From positions 1 to 64,000 of the forward strand of contig JAFPYX010000099.1 of NCBI GenBank assembly GCA_017417585.1: a DNA stretch of 64,000 nt, in the 5' to 3' direction. This document shows, one piece after another, positions 16,142 to 24,767 of this stretch (positions within the stretch are counted from its first letter, which is position 1; each line of letters starts with the position of its first letter). The translations under genes and the position numbers were made by a program. A model generated the notes under the pieces. That model saw nothing but the letters and a program-made list of their open reading frames with translations, was not told where the DNA came from and searched no databases. Source of the stretch: Victivallales bacterium (GTDB lineage Bacteria; Verrucomicrobiota; Lentisphaeria; Oligosphaerales; Oligosphaeraceae).

Positions 16142-18205
16142 TCATTCACAGCGCTGCATCTGATGCAGTTTCGCATAGGCGCCGTCTGCGGCCAAGAGGC
16201 TTTCATGGGTGCCGCGCTCGATGATGCGCCCTTGCTCCATGACGATAATCTCGTTGGCCATCTGGATGGTGGAAAGACGATGCGCGATAGCAATCACGGT
16301 TCGCTCCTTCATCACGTTGTTCAACGCCTCCTGGACTTGGCGTTCGGTCACAGTGTCCAATGCGCTGGTCGCCTCGTCCAAAATGAGAATGGGGGGATTG
16401 CGGAGAATGGCGCGGGCGATGGCGATCCGCTGTTTCTGTCCGCCGGAAAGCAGATTTCCTCGTTCACCCACTTTATGCGCAAACCCATCGGGGAACTGCT
16501 CAATGAATTCCATGGCATTGGCCTGGATGGCAGCCTCCCGCACTTCCGCATCGGTGGCATCCGGTCTGCCATAGCGGATGTTCTCCGCGATGGTGGTATT
16601 GAAGAGGAAAGTGTCCTGGCTGACCATCCCGACCTGTCGGCGGAAATCCCCTACCTCGAAATCTCTTAGGTCCGTTCCGTCGATGGTGATGTTTCCTTCC
16701 GTGGGGTCGTAAAAACGCGCGAGCAAATTGGCCAAGGTGGATTTGCCGGAACCGGTCTGCCCGACCAACGCAACCATGCTTCCCTTGGGGATTACCAAGT
16801 CGATATCCGACAACACACAAGGACCGTCTTTGACGTAGCGGAACGACACGTCATGGTAGACGATCTTGTCGCGGAAGGCCTGGATGGGCTTGGGATTGGC
16901 GGTCTGCGGCAGGCTGGTGTCCATGTCAAGCACCTCGAAGACCCGTTCACCGGCGGCGGCGCCCCGGATGACATTGGAGTAAAGTTTGACCAAGTCCTTG
17001 ACTGGCTTGTAGGCCGTTTGCGCCGCGAAGCCGATAATGGCCAGCGCCCCTAACGTCACATCGAATTTATAGCAAAGCAGCACAAAAACCACGCAAAGTG
17101 CTATTGCCACGAACTGCAAGAGTGGGTGAACCATCACGCCCATCATAATGGCCTTGCGCTGCTTACGGAAATATCCTTCGTTCACAGCTTTGAAACGCCG
17201 GTGCTCGGCATCCTCCTGCCGGAATGCCTTGATGACCATCATGCCGGAGAAAGTCTCCTGCATCCGCCCTGTCACCGTCGCCAATTCACTCAATACCTGC
17301 TTTTGATAGGAACGCAGGAATCTCGTCAGCCAGTAGAAGGGAGCGATAAAAAACGGCAACATCACCACCACACCCAAGAACTCCCATCCCAGACCCTGCT
17401 GCAAAGCCTGTGCGATGACAAACTGAATCGAAACAACGATTAGCACCGGCGCCTGGCATAATTCCGGCAAGGCCTGGGAAATGACTTGCTCAATGGCGGC
17501 CACGTCGTTGGTACATCGGCTGATCAACGCGCCGGTCGAACCATTGGCGAAATACCCCATCGACTGCCTCATAAGATGATCAACCAACGCCTGTCGTAAA
17601 TCCACCACCACCCTGGCGCCAACATAGCGAAGACTATAGTGGTTGAGCCATTCGCCTAGGGCCTTCAAGCCAAAGAGCAACACGATGACTCCCAACAGAA
17701 TCCCGACGGTCTTGAGCGTCAGAACGCTTGTCTCGTCCACTGGCTCCGCATGGAAGAAGGCCAGAATCCGGTTCACCTGCTTCAGAAGCTTGCTGGACTT
17801 GGCCTTGTTGCGTTCTTCGCGAGTTTTCGGGGCATTGTTCACATTGGCCGAGCTATCGCCCTTCGGCAAAGATGGAACCGCCGAGGGGGTAGAAACCGCT
17901 ATTGTGGATGGTTCCAGTGGTTCCACCATCTCCATCTCCGCTGGCGGCACCCCATCCGGCAAGACGGATACAACAACACTCTGCGAACCAGGCGTCGGTG
18001 CCGTGCCCGCTTCAAAGAGATCCACGGAGACACTCATCATGCGGAAAACCGTCCCCAGCGCACCGCCCATGACTACTGCGGAAAACAGCCCCAGAAAAAG
18101 ATAGATGGGATAGTGTCTGGCATATTGCCACAAAAGTCGCCAGAAAATCTTGAAGGTGCCCTGGTTTGGCCGTTCAAGAGTTTTTTTTCGGGATTTGTGG
18201 CTCAT
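16142..18205 (-). CDS. ABC exporter, MsbA-like (fused membrane and ATPase domains)
   Basis: A 687-residue half-transporter working as a homodimer in the inner membrane. The six-helix membrane domain is followed by the ATPase with Walker A GQTGSGKST, Q-loop VSQDTF, signature LSGGQKQR, Walker B ILILDEATSALD and the H-loop AHRLST. An unusual 90-100-residue low-complexity insert, rich in Pro/Ser/Val/Glu and ending in a Lys-rich stretch, sits between the first two membrane helices (about residues 65-160), probably outside the membrane. It lies 30 bases after the DegT aminotransferase gene, suggesting export of a lipid-linked sugar or lipid A-like molecule. Confidence 0.9.
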   Translation of the reverse strand: MSHKSRKKTLERPNQGTFKIFWRLLWQYARHYPIYLFLGLFSAVVMGGALGTVFRMMSVSVDLFEAGTAPTPGSQSVVVSVLPDGVPPAEMEMVEPLEPSTIAVSTPSAVPSLPKGDSSANVNNAPKTREERNKAKSSKLLKQVNRILAFFHAEPVDETSVLTLKTVGILLGVIVLLFGLKALGEWLNHYSLRYVGARVVVDLRQALVDHLMRQSMGYFANGSTGALISRCTNDVAAIEQVISQALPELCQAPVLIVVSIQFVIAQALQQGLGWEFLGVVVMLPFFIAPFYWLTRFLRSYQKQVLSELATVTGRMQETFSGMMVIKAFRQEDAEHRRFKAVNEGYFRKQRKAIMMGVMVHPLLQFVAIALCVVFVLLCYKFDVTLGALAIIGFAAQTAYKPVKDLVKLYSNVIRGAAAGERVFEVLDMDTSLPQTANPKPIQAFRDKIVYHDVSFRYVKDGPCVLSDIDLVIPKGSMVALVGQTGSGKSTLANLLARFYDPTEGNITIDGTDLRDFEVGDFRRQVGMVSQDTFLFNTTIAENIRYGRPDATDAEVREAAIQANAMEFIEQFPDGFAHKVGERGNLLSGGQKQRIAIARAILRNPPILILDEATSALDTVTERQVQEALNNVMKERTVIAIAHRLSTIQMANEIIVMEQGRIIERGTHESLLAADGAYAKLHQMQRCE

Positions 18206-18235
18206 GCTACGCAGTCTCCATCCTTCGCGCCGCGA

Positions 18236-19351
18236 CTATCCCTGAAGCAAGCGAACCACGGTGGCTGCGACCTGTTCCTTCTGCTCCATGGTCAATTCCG
18301 GGAAGATTGGCAACGCAAGCGTCTCCTGGGCGGCGCGTTCGCTTTCGGGGAATTCGCCTTTTCGATAACCCAACGATGCAAAACACTCCTGAAGATGCAG
18401 CGGAACCGGATAATAGACCGCACAGCCAATCCCCGCCGCCTTCAGTCCATCCCAGACCTGGTCCCGCCGGCCGTCCAAGATACGGATCACATATTGGTTG
18501 CGGACATGGCGGGTTGACCAGCTGGCCTCCTGCGGCAATTCCAATCCCGCCGTGCCGGCAAAGAGCCGGCCGTAATCGTCGGCATTCTGCTGGCGCGCGA
18601 CCGTCCAGTCATCCAGATGCGGCAGTTTTTTCAGAAGGACATCGGCCTGGATGGCATCTAGCCGGAAATTGCTTCCGATCAAGTGGTGGTGGTACTGCGG
18701 TGCCATGCCGTGGTTGCGGAGGATCGCCAATGTCTTGGCGCGGCTTTCATCATTGCACAGCACCATCCCCCCATCGCCAAAGCATCCCAGATTTTTGCTG
18801 GGGAAGAATGAGAGGCAACCGTACTCTCCCAAGGCTCCGACACGGCGACCGCGGCACTCTGCCCCGATGGCCTGACAGGCATCCTCCACAACCACCAGAC
18901 CATGCTTTTTGGCAATGGCCAGAATTGCGTCCATATCCGCCGCCTGCCCATAGAGATGAACTGGAATGATGGCGCGGGTTTTTGACGTGATTGCCGCCTC
19001 GATTTGGGCGACGTCGATATTGTAGGTAACGGGATCAATATCCACAAAAACCGGCCGTGCGCCAGTCCGGCAGATCGCCCCAGCAGTGGCAAAGAAGGTA
19101 TAGGGCGAAGTGATGACTTCATCACCGGCGCCAATCTTCTCGGCCATAAGGGAAATCAACAGGGCGTCGGAACCGGAACTCACACCACAGCCATAGGCGG
19201 CCTGGCTATACTCGGCAAGCCGCCGTTCCAACTCCTCAACTTTCGGCCCCAGGATGAATCGCTGGCTGGCGCACAACTCCGCCAGACTGGGCATAACCTC
19301 ATCTTTGATGACTTCAAACTGCTGCTTCAGATCCAGTAACGGGATTTGCAT
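18236..19351 (-). CDS. DegT/DnrJ/EryC1/StrS-family sugar aminotransferase
   Basis: PLP-dependent aminotransferase acting on nucleotide-linked keto-sugars, 371 residues. Motifs: IPLLDLKQQF at the start, SGSDALLISL, SPYTFFATAGAI, VVEDACQAIGAE, and the PLP lysine in LSFFPSKNLGCFGDGG; the C-terminus has the family's VYYPVPLHLQECF. Several Met codons lie at the 5' end; ATG 19351 (MQIPLL) fits the family start. It is cotranscribed with the ABC exporter, which fits a role in making a cell-surface amino sugar. No other sugar-nucleotide genes are adjacent. Confidence 0.92.
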   Translation of the reverse strand: MQIPLLDLKQQFEVIKDEVMPSLAELCASQRFILGPKVEELERRLAEYSQAAYGCGVSSGSDALLISLMAEKIGAGDEVITSPYTFFATAGAICRTGARPVFVDIDPVTYNIDVAQIEAAITSKTRAIIPVHLYGQAADMDAILAIAKKHGLVVVEDACQAIGAECRGRRVGALGEYGCLSFFPSKNLGCFGDGGMVLCNDESRAKTLAILRNHGMAPQYHHHLIGSNFRLDAIQADVLLKKLPHLDDWTVARQQNADDYGRLFAGTAGLELPQEASWSTRHVRNQYVIRILDGRRDQVWDGLKAAGIGCAVYYPVPLHLQECFASLGYRKGEFPESERAAQETLALPIFPELTMEQKEQVAATVVRLLQG

Positions 19352-19549
19352 CATCATTGCCCTTGAAAAAAACAAACTGGCTACTTCCGGAACGGCGCCC
19401 TGCCGCCGGGACGTATGGTTTGCAATTGCCGTTTGAAATGGCGAAATGCCAAGACTATTCTAAAATATAATCCACGATGAAAGGATTTCCGTAGATTGCG
19501 TCAGTTTGCCTTTTTTTATGTTTCGGTGAAAATAACCACTCGTGCTGCC

Positions 19550-19577
19550 TTGATTTTATTGTAAAATGTCGTATAGT
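19550..19577 (+). promoter_or_regulatory. Candidate promoter of recJ
   Basis: TTGATT (19550-19555) and TATAGT (19572-19577) with a 16-base spacer lie about 35 bases before the recJ ATG. The position and AT-rich context fit a sigma70-type promoter. The rest of the 260-base divergent spacer (19352-19611) shows no gene. Confidence 0.55.
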
Positions 19578-19611
19578 TTGTGCGAACGCTTTTAAATAAC
19601 AAGGATACAAC

Positions 19612-21438
19612 ATGGATTCAAGCAGTCAGAAAAACCGCGACCAGGAAAATCGAGTTTGGGAATTCACCGCACCAGAACCGCAAGTCATCTCCGCATTGAT
19701 GGAAGAGGCCTCTGTCTCGCGGCCTATCGGCCTGGTATTGGCCGCACGTGGCATCACTCCCGAAAATGTCCAGACCTTCCTCCATCCTGACTTGGAAAAT
19801 CTGGGCGATCCCTATTTGCTGCCTGGCACCAAGGCGGCGGCCAAGCGGCTCTGGGAGGCTATCCAGCAAAACCAGCGCATCATGATCCATGGGGATTATG
19901 ACACCGATGGCATCACCGCCACTGCGCTGCTGGCGTGGGTTCTGCGTGAAAATGGCGCACAGGTCTCCTGCTACTTGCCACACCGCATCGACGATGGCTA
20001 TGGCCTGACCGCCGACTCCATCAACAAAAACGCAAAGGGTCATTGCGACCTGCTGGTGACCGTGGACTGCGGCATCACCAGCTATGATGCCGTTGATGCT
20101 GCACGGGCCATTCATCTTGACCTCATCATCACTGACCACCATACACCGGGACCGACCCCGCTTCACGACGGCATGAGGGGCGTGGGTTCCATCGGACTTG
20201 GCCTGCCTGCAGACGCGCCTACCCTGGACTCCATGGTGGTGGTGGACCCCAAGCTGCCCGGAGCCCCAAAGGAGACGGAGGACTTGGCCGGGGTTGGAGT
20301 AGCCTACAAGGTCGCATGCGCATTCCTCAAATATGGCAGGGAAAACGGCATTGGTGGCGATGAGACTGACCTGCACAGCGTGCTCGACCTGGTGGCTCTC
20401 GGGACTGTGGCGGACATTGTCCCGCTCCTCAATGAAAATCGTCTGCTGGTTCGCGAGGGCCTGAAGGTGCTCTCGATGCAGATGCGTCCCGGTGTGCACG
20501 AACTGTGCGACATCTCCAATGTCAGCGAACCCTTGACGACCTCTGATATCACCTATCGCCTCGCCCCTCGCATCAACGCGACCGGCCGTATGGGCGACCC
20601 CACCGACTCCCTCCGTCTACTGGAGGCCCATGACGTAGAGAGCGCCAAGGAGCTGGCCGGCATACTGGACCATCTCAACCACGAGCGCCAGACCATTGAG
20701 GAACAGGTGGTGGCAGAGGCGGAGGCCCAAATCGCCGAGCGCTATCGCCCTGGCACGCCGCGTGCCTTGGAGATTGCACGTTCCATCGTGGTATGGAACG
20801 AGTCCTGGCATCAGGGCGTGGTGGGAATCGTCGCCTCGCGCCTGACGCGACACTATCACCGCCCCAGCGTGGTTCTCACCCGTGACCCGTCCGGGCAATT
20901 CACCGGTTCGGCACGCTCCATTCGTTCCCTGAACCTGGTTGACGTGCTCGACGACTGCAAGGACACGCTCATCCGCTTTGGCGGACACGCCATGGCGGCC
21001 GGCCTGTCACTGGAAGAAGAGAACCTGGAGCAGTTCTGCCAGGAATTCGACCAGGCCATTCAGAAGGTGCTGGGCATCGAGTCCATGCGCCCCAACCTGA
21101 GCATTTGCGGAGAGGTCTCGTTTGACGAACTAGACGAGGTGTTCTTCCAGGAACTCAAGGAACTCGAGCCCTTCGGTCACGCCAACGCCGAACCGATATT
21201 CTTCTCGCACAACGTGACTCCAGAACGCAAAAATGCGGCCGGGCGGGCACATACGCGCGGCATCCTCCGGGATGCCAATGGCGCACGCATTCAGTTCATC
21301 GCATTCTCGCGGCTGCCGGATGAATTCCCGCCTGCGCCGTGGGACATCGTCTTTTCCCCACATATCAACCGTTTCAACGGCAATGAAATCCCGCAGTTGC
21401 GCATCCACGATGTGAAGACTGCTTCACTGGACGAATAG
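19612..21438 (+). CDS. recJ: Single-stranded-DNA-specific exonuclease RecJ
   Basis: 5'-3' single-strand exonuclease used in recombination, mismatch and base-excision repair. The 608-residue product has the DHH phosphoesterase motifs in order: IHGDYDTDGITAT, LLVTVDCGI, LIITDHHTPGP, GVGVAYK, and the DHHA1 region with FGGHAMAAGLSL. The OB-like C-terminal domain (HTRGILRDANGARIQFIAF) follows. Length is usual. An AAGGA ribosome site precedes the ATG. It heads a two-gene unit with the SNF2 helicase, 45 bases apart. Confidence 0.96.
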   Translation: MDSSSQKNRDQENRVWEFTAPEPQVISALMEEASVSRPIGLVLAARGITPENVQTFLHPDLENLGDPYLLPGTKAAAKRLWEAIQQNQRIMIHGDYDTDGITATALLAWVLRENGAQVSCYLPHRIDDGYGLTADSINKNAKGHCDLLVTVDCGITSYDAVDAARAIHLDLIITDHHTPGPTPLHDGMRGVGSIGLGLPADAPTLDSMVVVDPKLPGAPKETEDLAGVGVAYKVACAFLKYGRENGIGGDETDLHSVLDLVALGTVADIVPLLNENRLLVREGLKVLSMQMRPGVHELCDISNVSEPLTTSDITYRLAPRINATGRMGDPTDSLRLLEAHDVESAKELAGILDHLNHERQTIEEQVVAEAEAQIAERYRPGTPRALEIARSIVVWNESWHQGVVGIVASRLTRHYHRPSVVLTRDPSGQFTGSARSIRSLNLVDVLDDCKDTLIRFGGHAMAAGLSLEEENLEQFCQEFDQAIQKVLGIESMRPNLSICGEVSFDELDEVFFQELKELEPFGHANAEPIFFSHNVTPERKNAAGRAHTRGILRDANGARIQFIAFSRLPDEFPPAPWDIVFSPHINRFNGNEIPQLRIHDVKTASLDE

Positions 21439-21483
21439 CCTGCCAAATAACGATTTCCGTGTTCGCCCTCCTGACACGGAACG

Positions 21484-24400
21484 ATGCCCTCGCAATGCCC
21501 GGCTTCGGGATTCCAAATTCACAACTTGGAAGGCAATATCTACGAGCCCTATAAGAAACGCAAGCGCCGGCGCAATCCTGACCAGGCAGAGGATGCCACG
21601 GGGCAGATTGTCCTATATTCCCACGGGTACCTGAAAGCCCAGGCCAAGGCCGCCCGTGGAGTATTCCCCACCCGGAAGCGCAAATCGCCGCCATTTGTAC
21701 CGCCTGTCGTTCCGGACTGCGGCATCGAGCTGCTGTATGTCTTGGAACTAGGCAGACGCCCCGCACTGATTGCCGGGCACCTCATTGTGGACATCTGGTG
21801 GCGTCCGGTTGGCCAGGCGACAGCCTTGCGCCCGTTGGTCGTAAACCGGGAAACCACGGTTCCTACAACCGCCGACCAGCGGCTATTGCAACTCCTGGCC
21901 CCTTTTCAGGAGCGCCAGGCTGGCGCACGCGGCAATCGTTTCCAAGTTCCTTCCGAGGCGCAGCCCGCCCTCTGGGCTGCCCTCGCCGAAGCCCGCCAAG
22001 TCCGCTGGAGCGCCAGGGAGGAGACTCCAGAGTGGCAACTCCACCGGCTCACCGTCCAGGAGACGGCCGCGCCGTGGTTTGTCACCATGCGTCAACAGGA
22101 TGCCCTTGAACAGCCGCAAGTATTCATCGGAGGAACGGAGGAGGACATTCCCTTTGACCAATGGGAGGCCCTGGGCAGAAGCGGATGGGCAGTCGCAAAT
22201 GGCGTTCTCTATCCTATCAAATTCAAAAATGAGGGATATCAAATACTTCAGGAATGGTTCGGTCGTCCCTTGCCTTTGCTCACCGCTCATCAGGCGGACA
22301 ATATCCTTCAGTCGTTCACTGTCGATGGTGGCCCCGACCTTTCACGCCTGGACGAGGCACAGCAGGTCGAAATTGAGGACGTGGAACCAACCGGAAAACT
22401 CTTCATCACGACCGCCCGCTTCAAGCACCTTGGACAGGAACAGCTCCAATGCACGCTGTCATTCCAATATGACGGCGTGGCATGTGCAGATGGTGCCTCA
22501 GCACCACGTCTTTCCGCGCCTGGCGGGAGAGTCATCCGGCGTTCTCCCGAGGCCGAGGAACGCCTCCGTGACCAGCTCCGGCAACTCGGCTTCCGGCTGG
22601 TCACCCGGACGGGCGGCGACGAAGACCCGGGGTGGAAACTCCTCCCGGCACGCCTGGACGGTGCCGTCCAGACGCTCGTGCTGGCAGGATGGGAAATCAC
22701 CGCCGAGGGCAAGTCCTATCGCCGTCCGACCAGCAAATCCCTAGCGGTCTGCGCCTTTGGCATCGACTGGCTGGAGCTGAAGGCAGAGGTGGATTTCGAC
22801 GGACACAAACTCGCATTGCCGGAATTGCTGCGGATTTCACGCAGCGGACAGAAGACCGTCCGGCTTGATGACGGGACATACGGAATCCTGCCAATGGACT
22901 GGCTGGCGAATTTCACCGTGCTGACCGAAATCGGCTTGACGGATGACAGCCAGGTTCGCTTCCGGCAGGAACAGGCCGCGTTGCTTCATGCGCTGCTCGC
23001 GGAACAGCTCCAGGACCTTGATGGGCGATATTACGCGACTCTTCAGAAGCTCCAAAATGTCCCGGCAGCCATGCCAACGGACGCGCCACCAGGTTTTCTC
23101 GCCAACTTGCGTCCCTACCAAAAAGCCGGATTGGGGTGGCTTCTTTCGCTTCAACGGCTCCGGCTGGGGGGAATCCTCGCGGATGACATGGGACTGGGAA
23201 AAACCATTCAGGTACTCGCACTTTTGGCAGGGGCCAATATTCCCGCGCAAGAATGCGCGGGCACGGAACAGCCCGCGCAAGAATGCGCAGGCACGGAACC
23301 GCCCGATGCCCTGCCCGACCGCAATCACGGATACGCGGGCACGGAACAGCCCGCACAAGAATACGCAGGCACGGAACCGCCCGACGCCCGACCCGACCGC
23401 AATCACGGATACGCGGGCACGGAACAGCCCTCTCCTCTCTTACCTGTATCCTGTACCCTGTACCCTGTACCCTCTTTAGTGGTGATGCCCAGTTCGTTAC
23501 TCTTCAACTGGGCTTCCGAAGCCAAACGCTTTGCACCGCAGCTGCGGGTTGGCCAGTACTACGGCGCGTCACGCCAGGCCACGGCGGAATGGTTTGCACA
23601 ATATGATCTGGTGTTCACCACATATGGAACACTCCGGCAGGACTTCGCAAAACTGGCAAAGATTCACTTCCGTTATGTAGTTCTGGACGAATCACAGGCC
23701 ATCAAGAACGCCGAAAGCGCCACCGCCAAGGCAGCCCGCACCCTGAAGGCGGAATTCCGGCTCGCCATGACAGGCACGCCAATCGAAAATCACCTCGCCG
23801 AGCTTTTCAGCCAACTGGCCTTCCTCAACCCGGGACTCTTCTCGGAAAGATTTGTGGCGGCGCTGGGACGCGAATCCGCCTTGCTGGCGCCCGGCTCAGA
23901 CACCGCCCGGCGGCTCCGCCAATATGTCGCGCCTTTTCTGCTACGCCGCCGCAAGGAGCAAGTGGCAGCCGACCTTCCAGCCAAAACCGAACAAGTCCTC
24001 TGGTGTGAATTGGACACCCCGCAACGCTACTACTACGACGAGCTTCGGGATTACTACCGACAGGAATTCGGCAACGCCAGCGAGACACCCACCCAGGCAA
24101 ACATGCTCGGCGCACTCCTGCGCCTTAGGCAGGCTGCCTGCCATGCCGGACTGGTGAATCCAAGCTGCGAGGCCGTCTCCTCCGCCAAGATTACCCTTCT
24201 GCACGAGCACCTCGGAAGCCTTCTGGAGGCAGGCCACAAAGTGCTGGTGTTTTCACAATTCACACAACTGCTGAAGGCTGTCGAGAAGGACATCCAGGCC
24301 GCCCAATGGCAATATTGCTATCTGGACGGGCAGACGAAGAACCGCGGAGAGCTGGTCAAGAAGTTCCAGGAGGACGCCTCGGTCGGCATTTTCCTCATCA

Positions 24401-24702
24401 GCCTCAAGGCAGGCGGCGTAGGATTGAACCTCACCGCAGCAGACTACGTCTATATCTTGGACCCATGGTGGAATCCGGCCGCCGAGGCGCAGGCCATCGA
24501 CCGTGCATACCGCATTGGCCAGACCAGACCTGTCTTCGCCTACCGGATGATTGCGCGTGACACCGTGGAGGAAAAGGTGCTGGAAATGCAGAACCGCAAA
24601 CGGGCCATCGCCAACGCAGTGCTCTCGGCCGACACGGGCGGCCTGGATGCCATTCCGCCAGCCATCACCGCCGAACAGCTCCAGGAACTCTTCATAAGTT
24701 GA
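21484..24702 (+). CDS. SNF2-family DEAD/DEAH-box ATPase with inserted tandem repeats
   Basis: A 1072-residue SWI2/SNF2 translocase of the bacterial RapA/HepA-related type. The N-terminal 540 residues are a family-specific accessory region. The motor has motif I ADDMGLGKT (about 566-574), motif II VLDESQ (about 733), motif III AMTGTPIEN, motif V AGGVGLNLTAADYV and motif VI QAIDRAYRIGQT. Between motif I and motif Ia about 75 extra residues are inserted: five repeat units (about 587-648) followed by translation of a heptamer array. The frame is kept, so the protein may still work, but the insert lies in the core ATPase lobe. It follows recJ, suggesting a DNA repair or recombination role. Confidence 0.88.
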   Translation: MPSQCPASGFQIHNLEGNIYEPYKKRKRRRNPDQAEDATGQIVLYSHGYLKAQAKAARGVFPTRKRKSPPFVPPVVPDCGIELLYVLELGRRPALIAGHLIVDIWWRPVGQATALRPLVVNRETTVPTTADQRLLQLLAPFQERQAGARGNRFQVPSEAQPALWAALAEARQVRWSAREETPEWQLHRLTVQETAAPWFVTMRQQDALEQPQVFIGGTEEDIPFDQWEALGRSGWAVANGVLYPIKFKNEGYQILQEWFGRPLPLLTAHQADNILQSFTVDGGPDLSRLDEAQQVEIEDVEPTGKLFITTARFKHLGQEQLQCTLSFQYDGVACADGASAPRLSAPGGRVIRRSPEAEERLRDQLRQLGFRLVTRTGGDEDPGWKLLPARLDGAVQTLVLAGWEITAEGKSYRRPTSKSLAVCAFGIDWLELKAEVDFDGHKLALPELLRISRSGQKTVRLDDGTYGILPMDWLANFTVLTEIGLTDDSQVRFRQEQAALLHALLAEQLQDLDGRYYATLQKLQNVPAAMPTDAPPGFLANLRPYQKAGLGWLLSLQRLRLGGILADDMGLGKTIQVLALLAGANIPAQECAGTEQPAQECAGTEPPDALPDRNHGYAGTEQPAQEYAGTEPPDARPDRNHGYAGTEQPSPLLPVSCTLYPVPSLVVMPSSLLFNWASEAKRFAPQLRVGQYYGASRQATAEWFAQYDLVFTTYGTLRQDFAKLAKIHFRYVVLDESQAIKNAESATAKAARTLKAEFRLAMTGTPIENHLAELFSQLAFLNPGLFSERFVAALGRESALLAPGSDTARRLRQYVAPFLLRRRKEQVAADLPAKTEQVLWCELDTPQRYYYDELRDYYRQEFGNASETPTQANMLGALLRLRQAACHAGLVNPSCEAVSSAKITLLHEHLGSLLEAGHKVLVFSQFTQLLKAVEKDIQAAQWQYCYLDGQTKNRGELVKKFQEDASVGIFLISLKAGGVGLNLTAADYVYILDPWWNPAAEAQAIDRAYRIGQTRPVFAYRMIARDTVEEKVLEMQNRKRAIANAVLSADTGGLDAIPPAITAEQLQELFIS
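23242..23427 (+). repeat. In-frame hairpin-bearing tandem repeats inside SNF2 gene
   Basis: Units are U1 23242-23271, U2 23272-23301, V1 23302-23349, U3 23350-23379 and V2 23380-23427 (30 or 48 bp). All share the ending GGCACGGAAC plus two bases. U2+V1 and U3+V2 form a 78-bp duplication. U1 opens with a perfect hairpin, CCCGCGCA-AGAA-TGCGCGGG; U2 and U3 carry decayed versions. All unit lengths are multiples of three, so copy changes keep the frame (AGTEQP/AGTEPP peptides). Confidence 0.9.
23444..23471 (+). repeat. Heptamer array CTGTAYC x4
   Basis: CTGTATC followed by three CTGTACC units in tandem, directly after the 30/48-bp repeats and still inside the SNF2 reading frame (translated as TLYPVP-like peptide). 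Changes of one unit here would shift the frame. Confidence 0.9.
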
Positions 24703-24738
24703 AAAACGGGCCGCCGACCTAGGCAGTCGCCGGCCCGT
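24702..24738 (-). terminator. Rho-independent terminator of the beta-mannosidase transcript
   Basis: On the minus strand an 8-bp GC-rich stem (24731-24738 with 24706-24713; ACGGGCCG/CGGCCCGT) continues as an inner 4-bp helix after a 1x1 mismatch and runs into five T residues. It lies 30 bases beyond the beta-mannosidase stop and abuts the convergent SNF2 stop. Confidence 0.85.
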
Positions 24739-24767
24739 CGATTCCTGCTATTGCCGCCTATCCGCTA

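Noticed and set aside
23242-23427. CRISPR array
   Set aside because: Units are adjacent without variable spacers and are translated in frame within a helicase gene.
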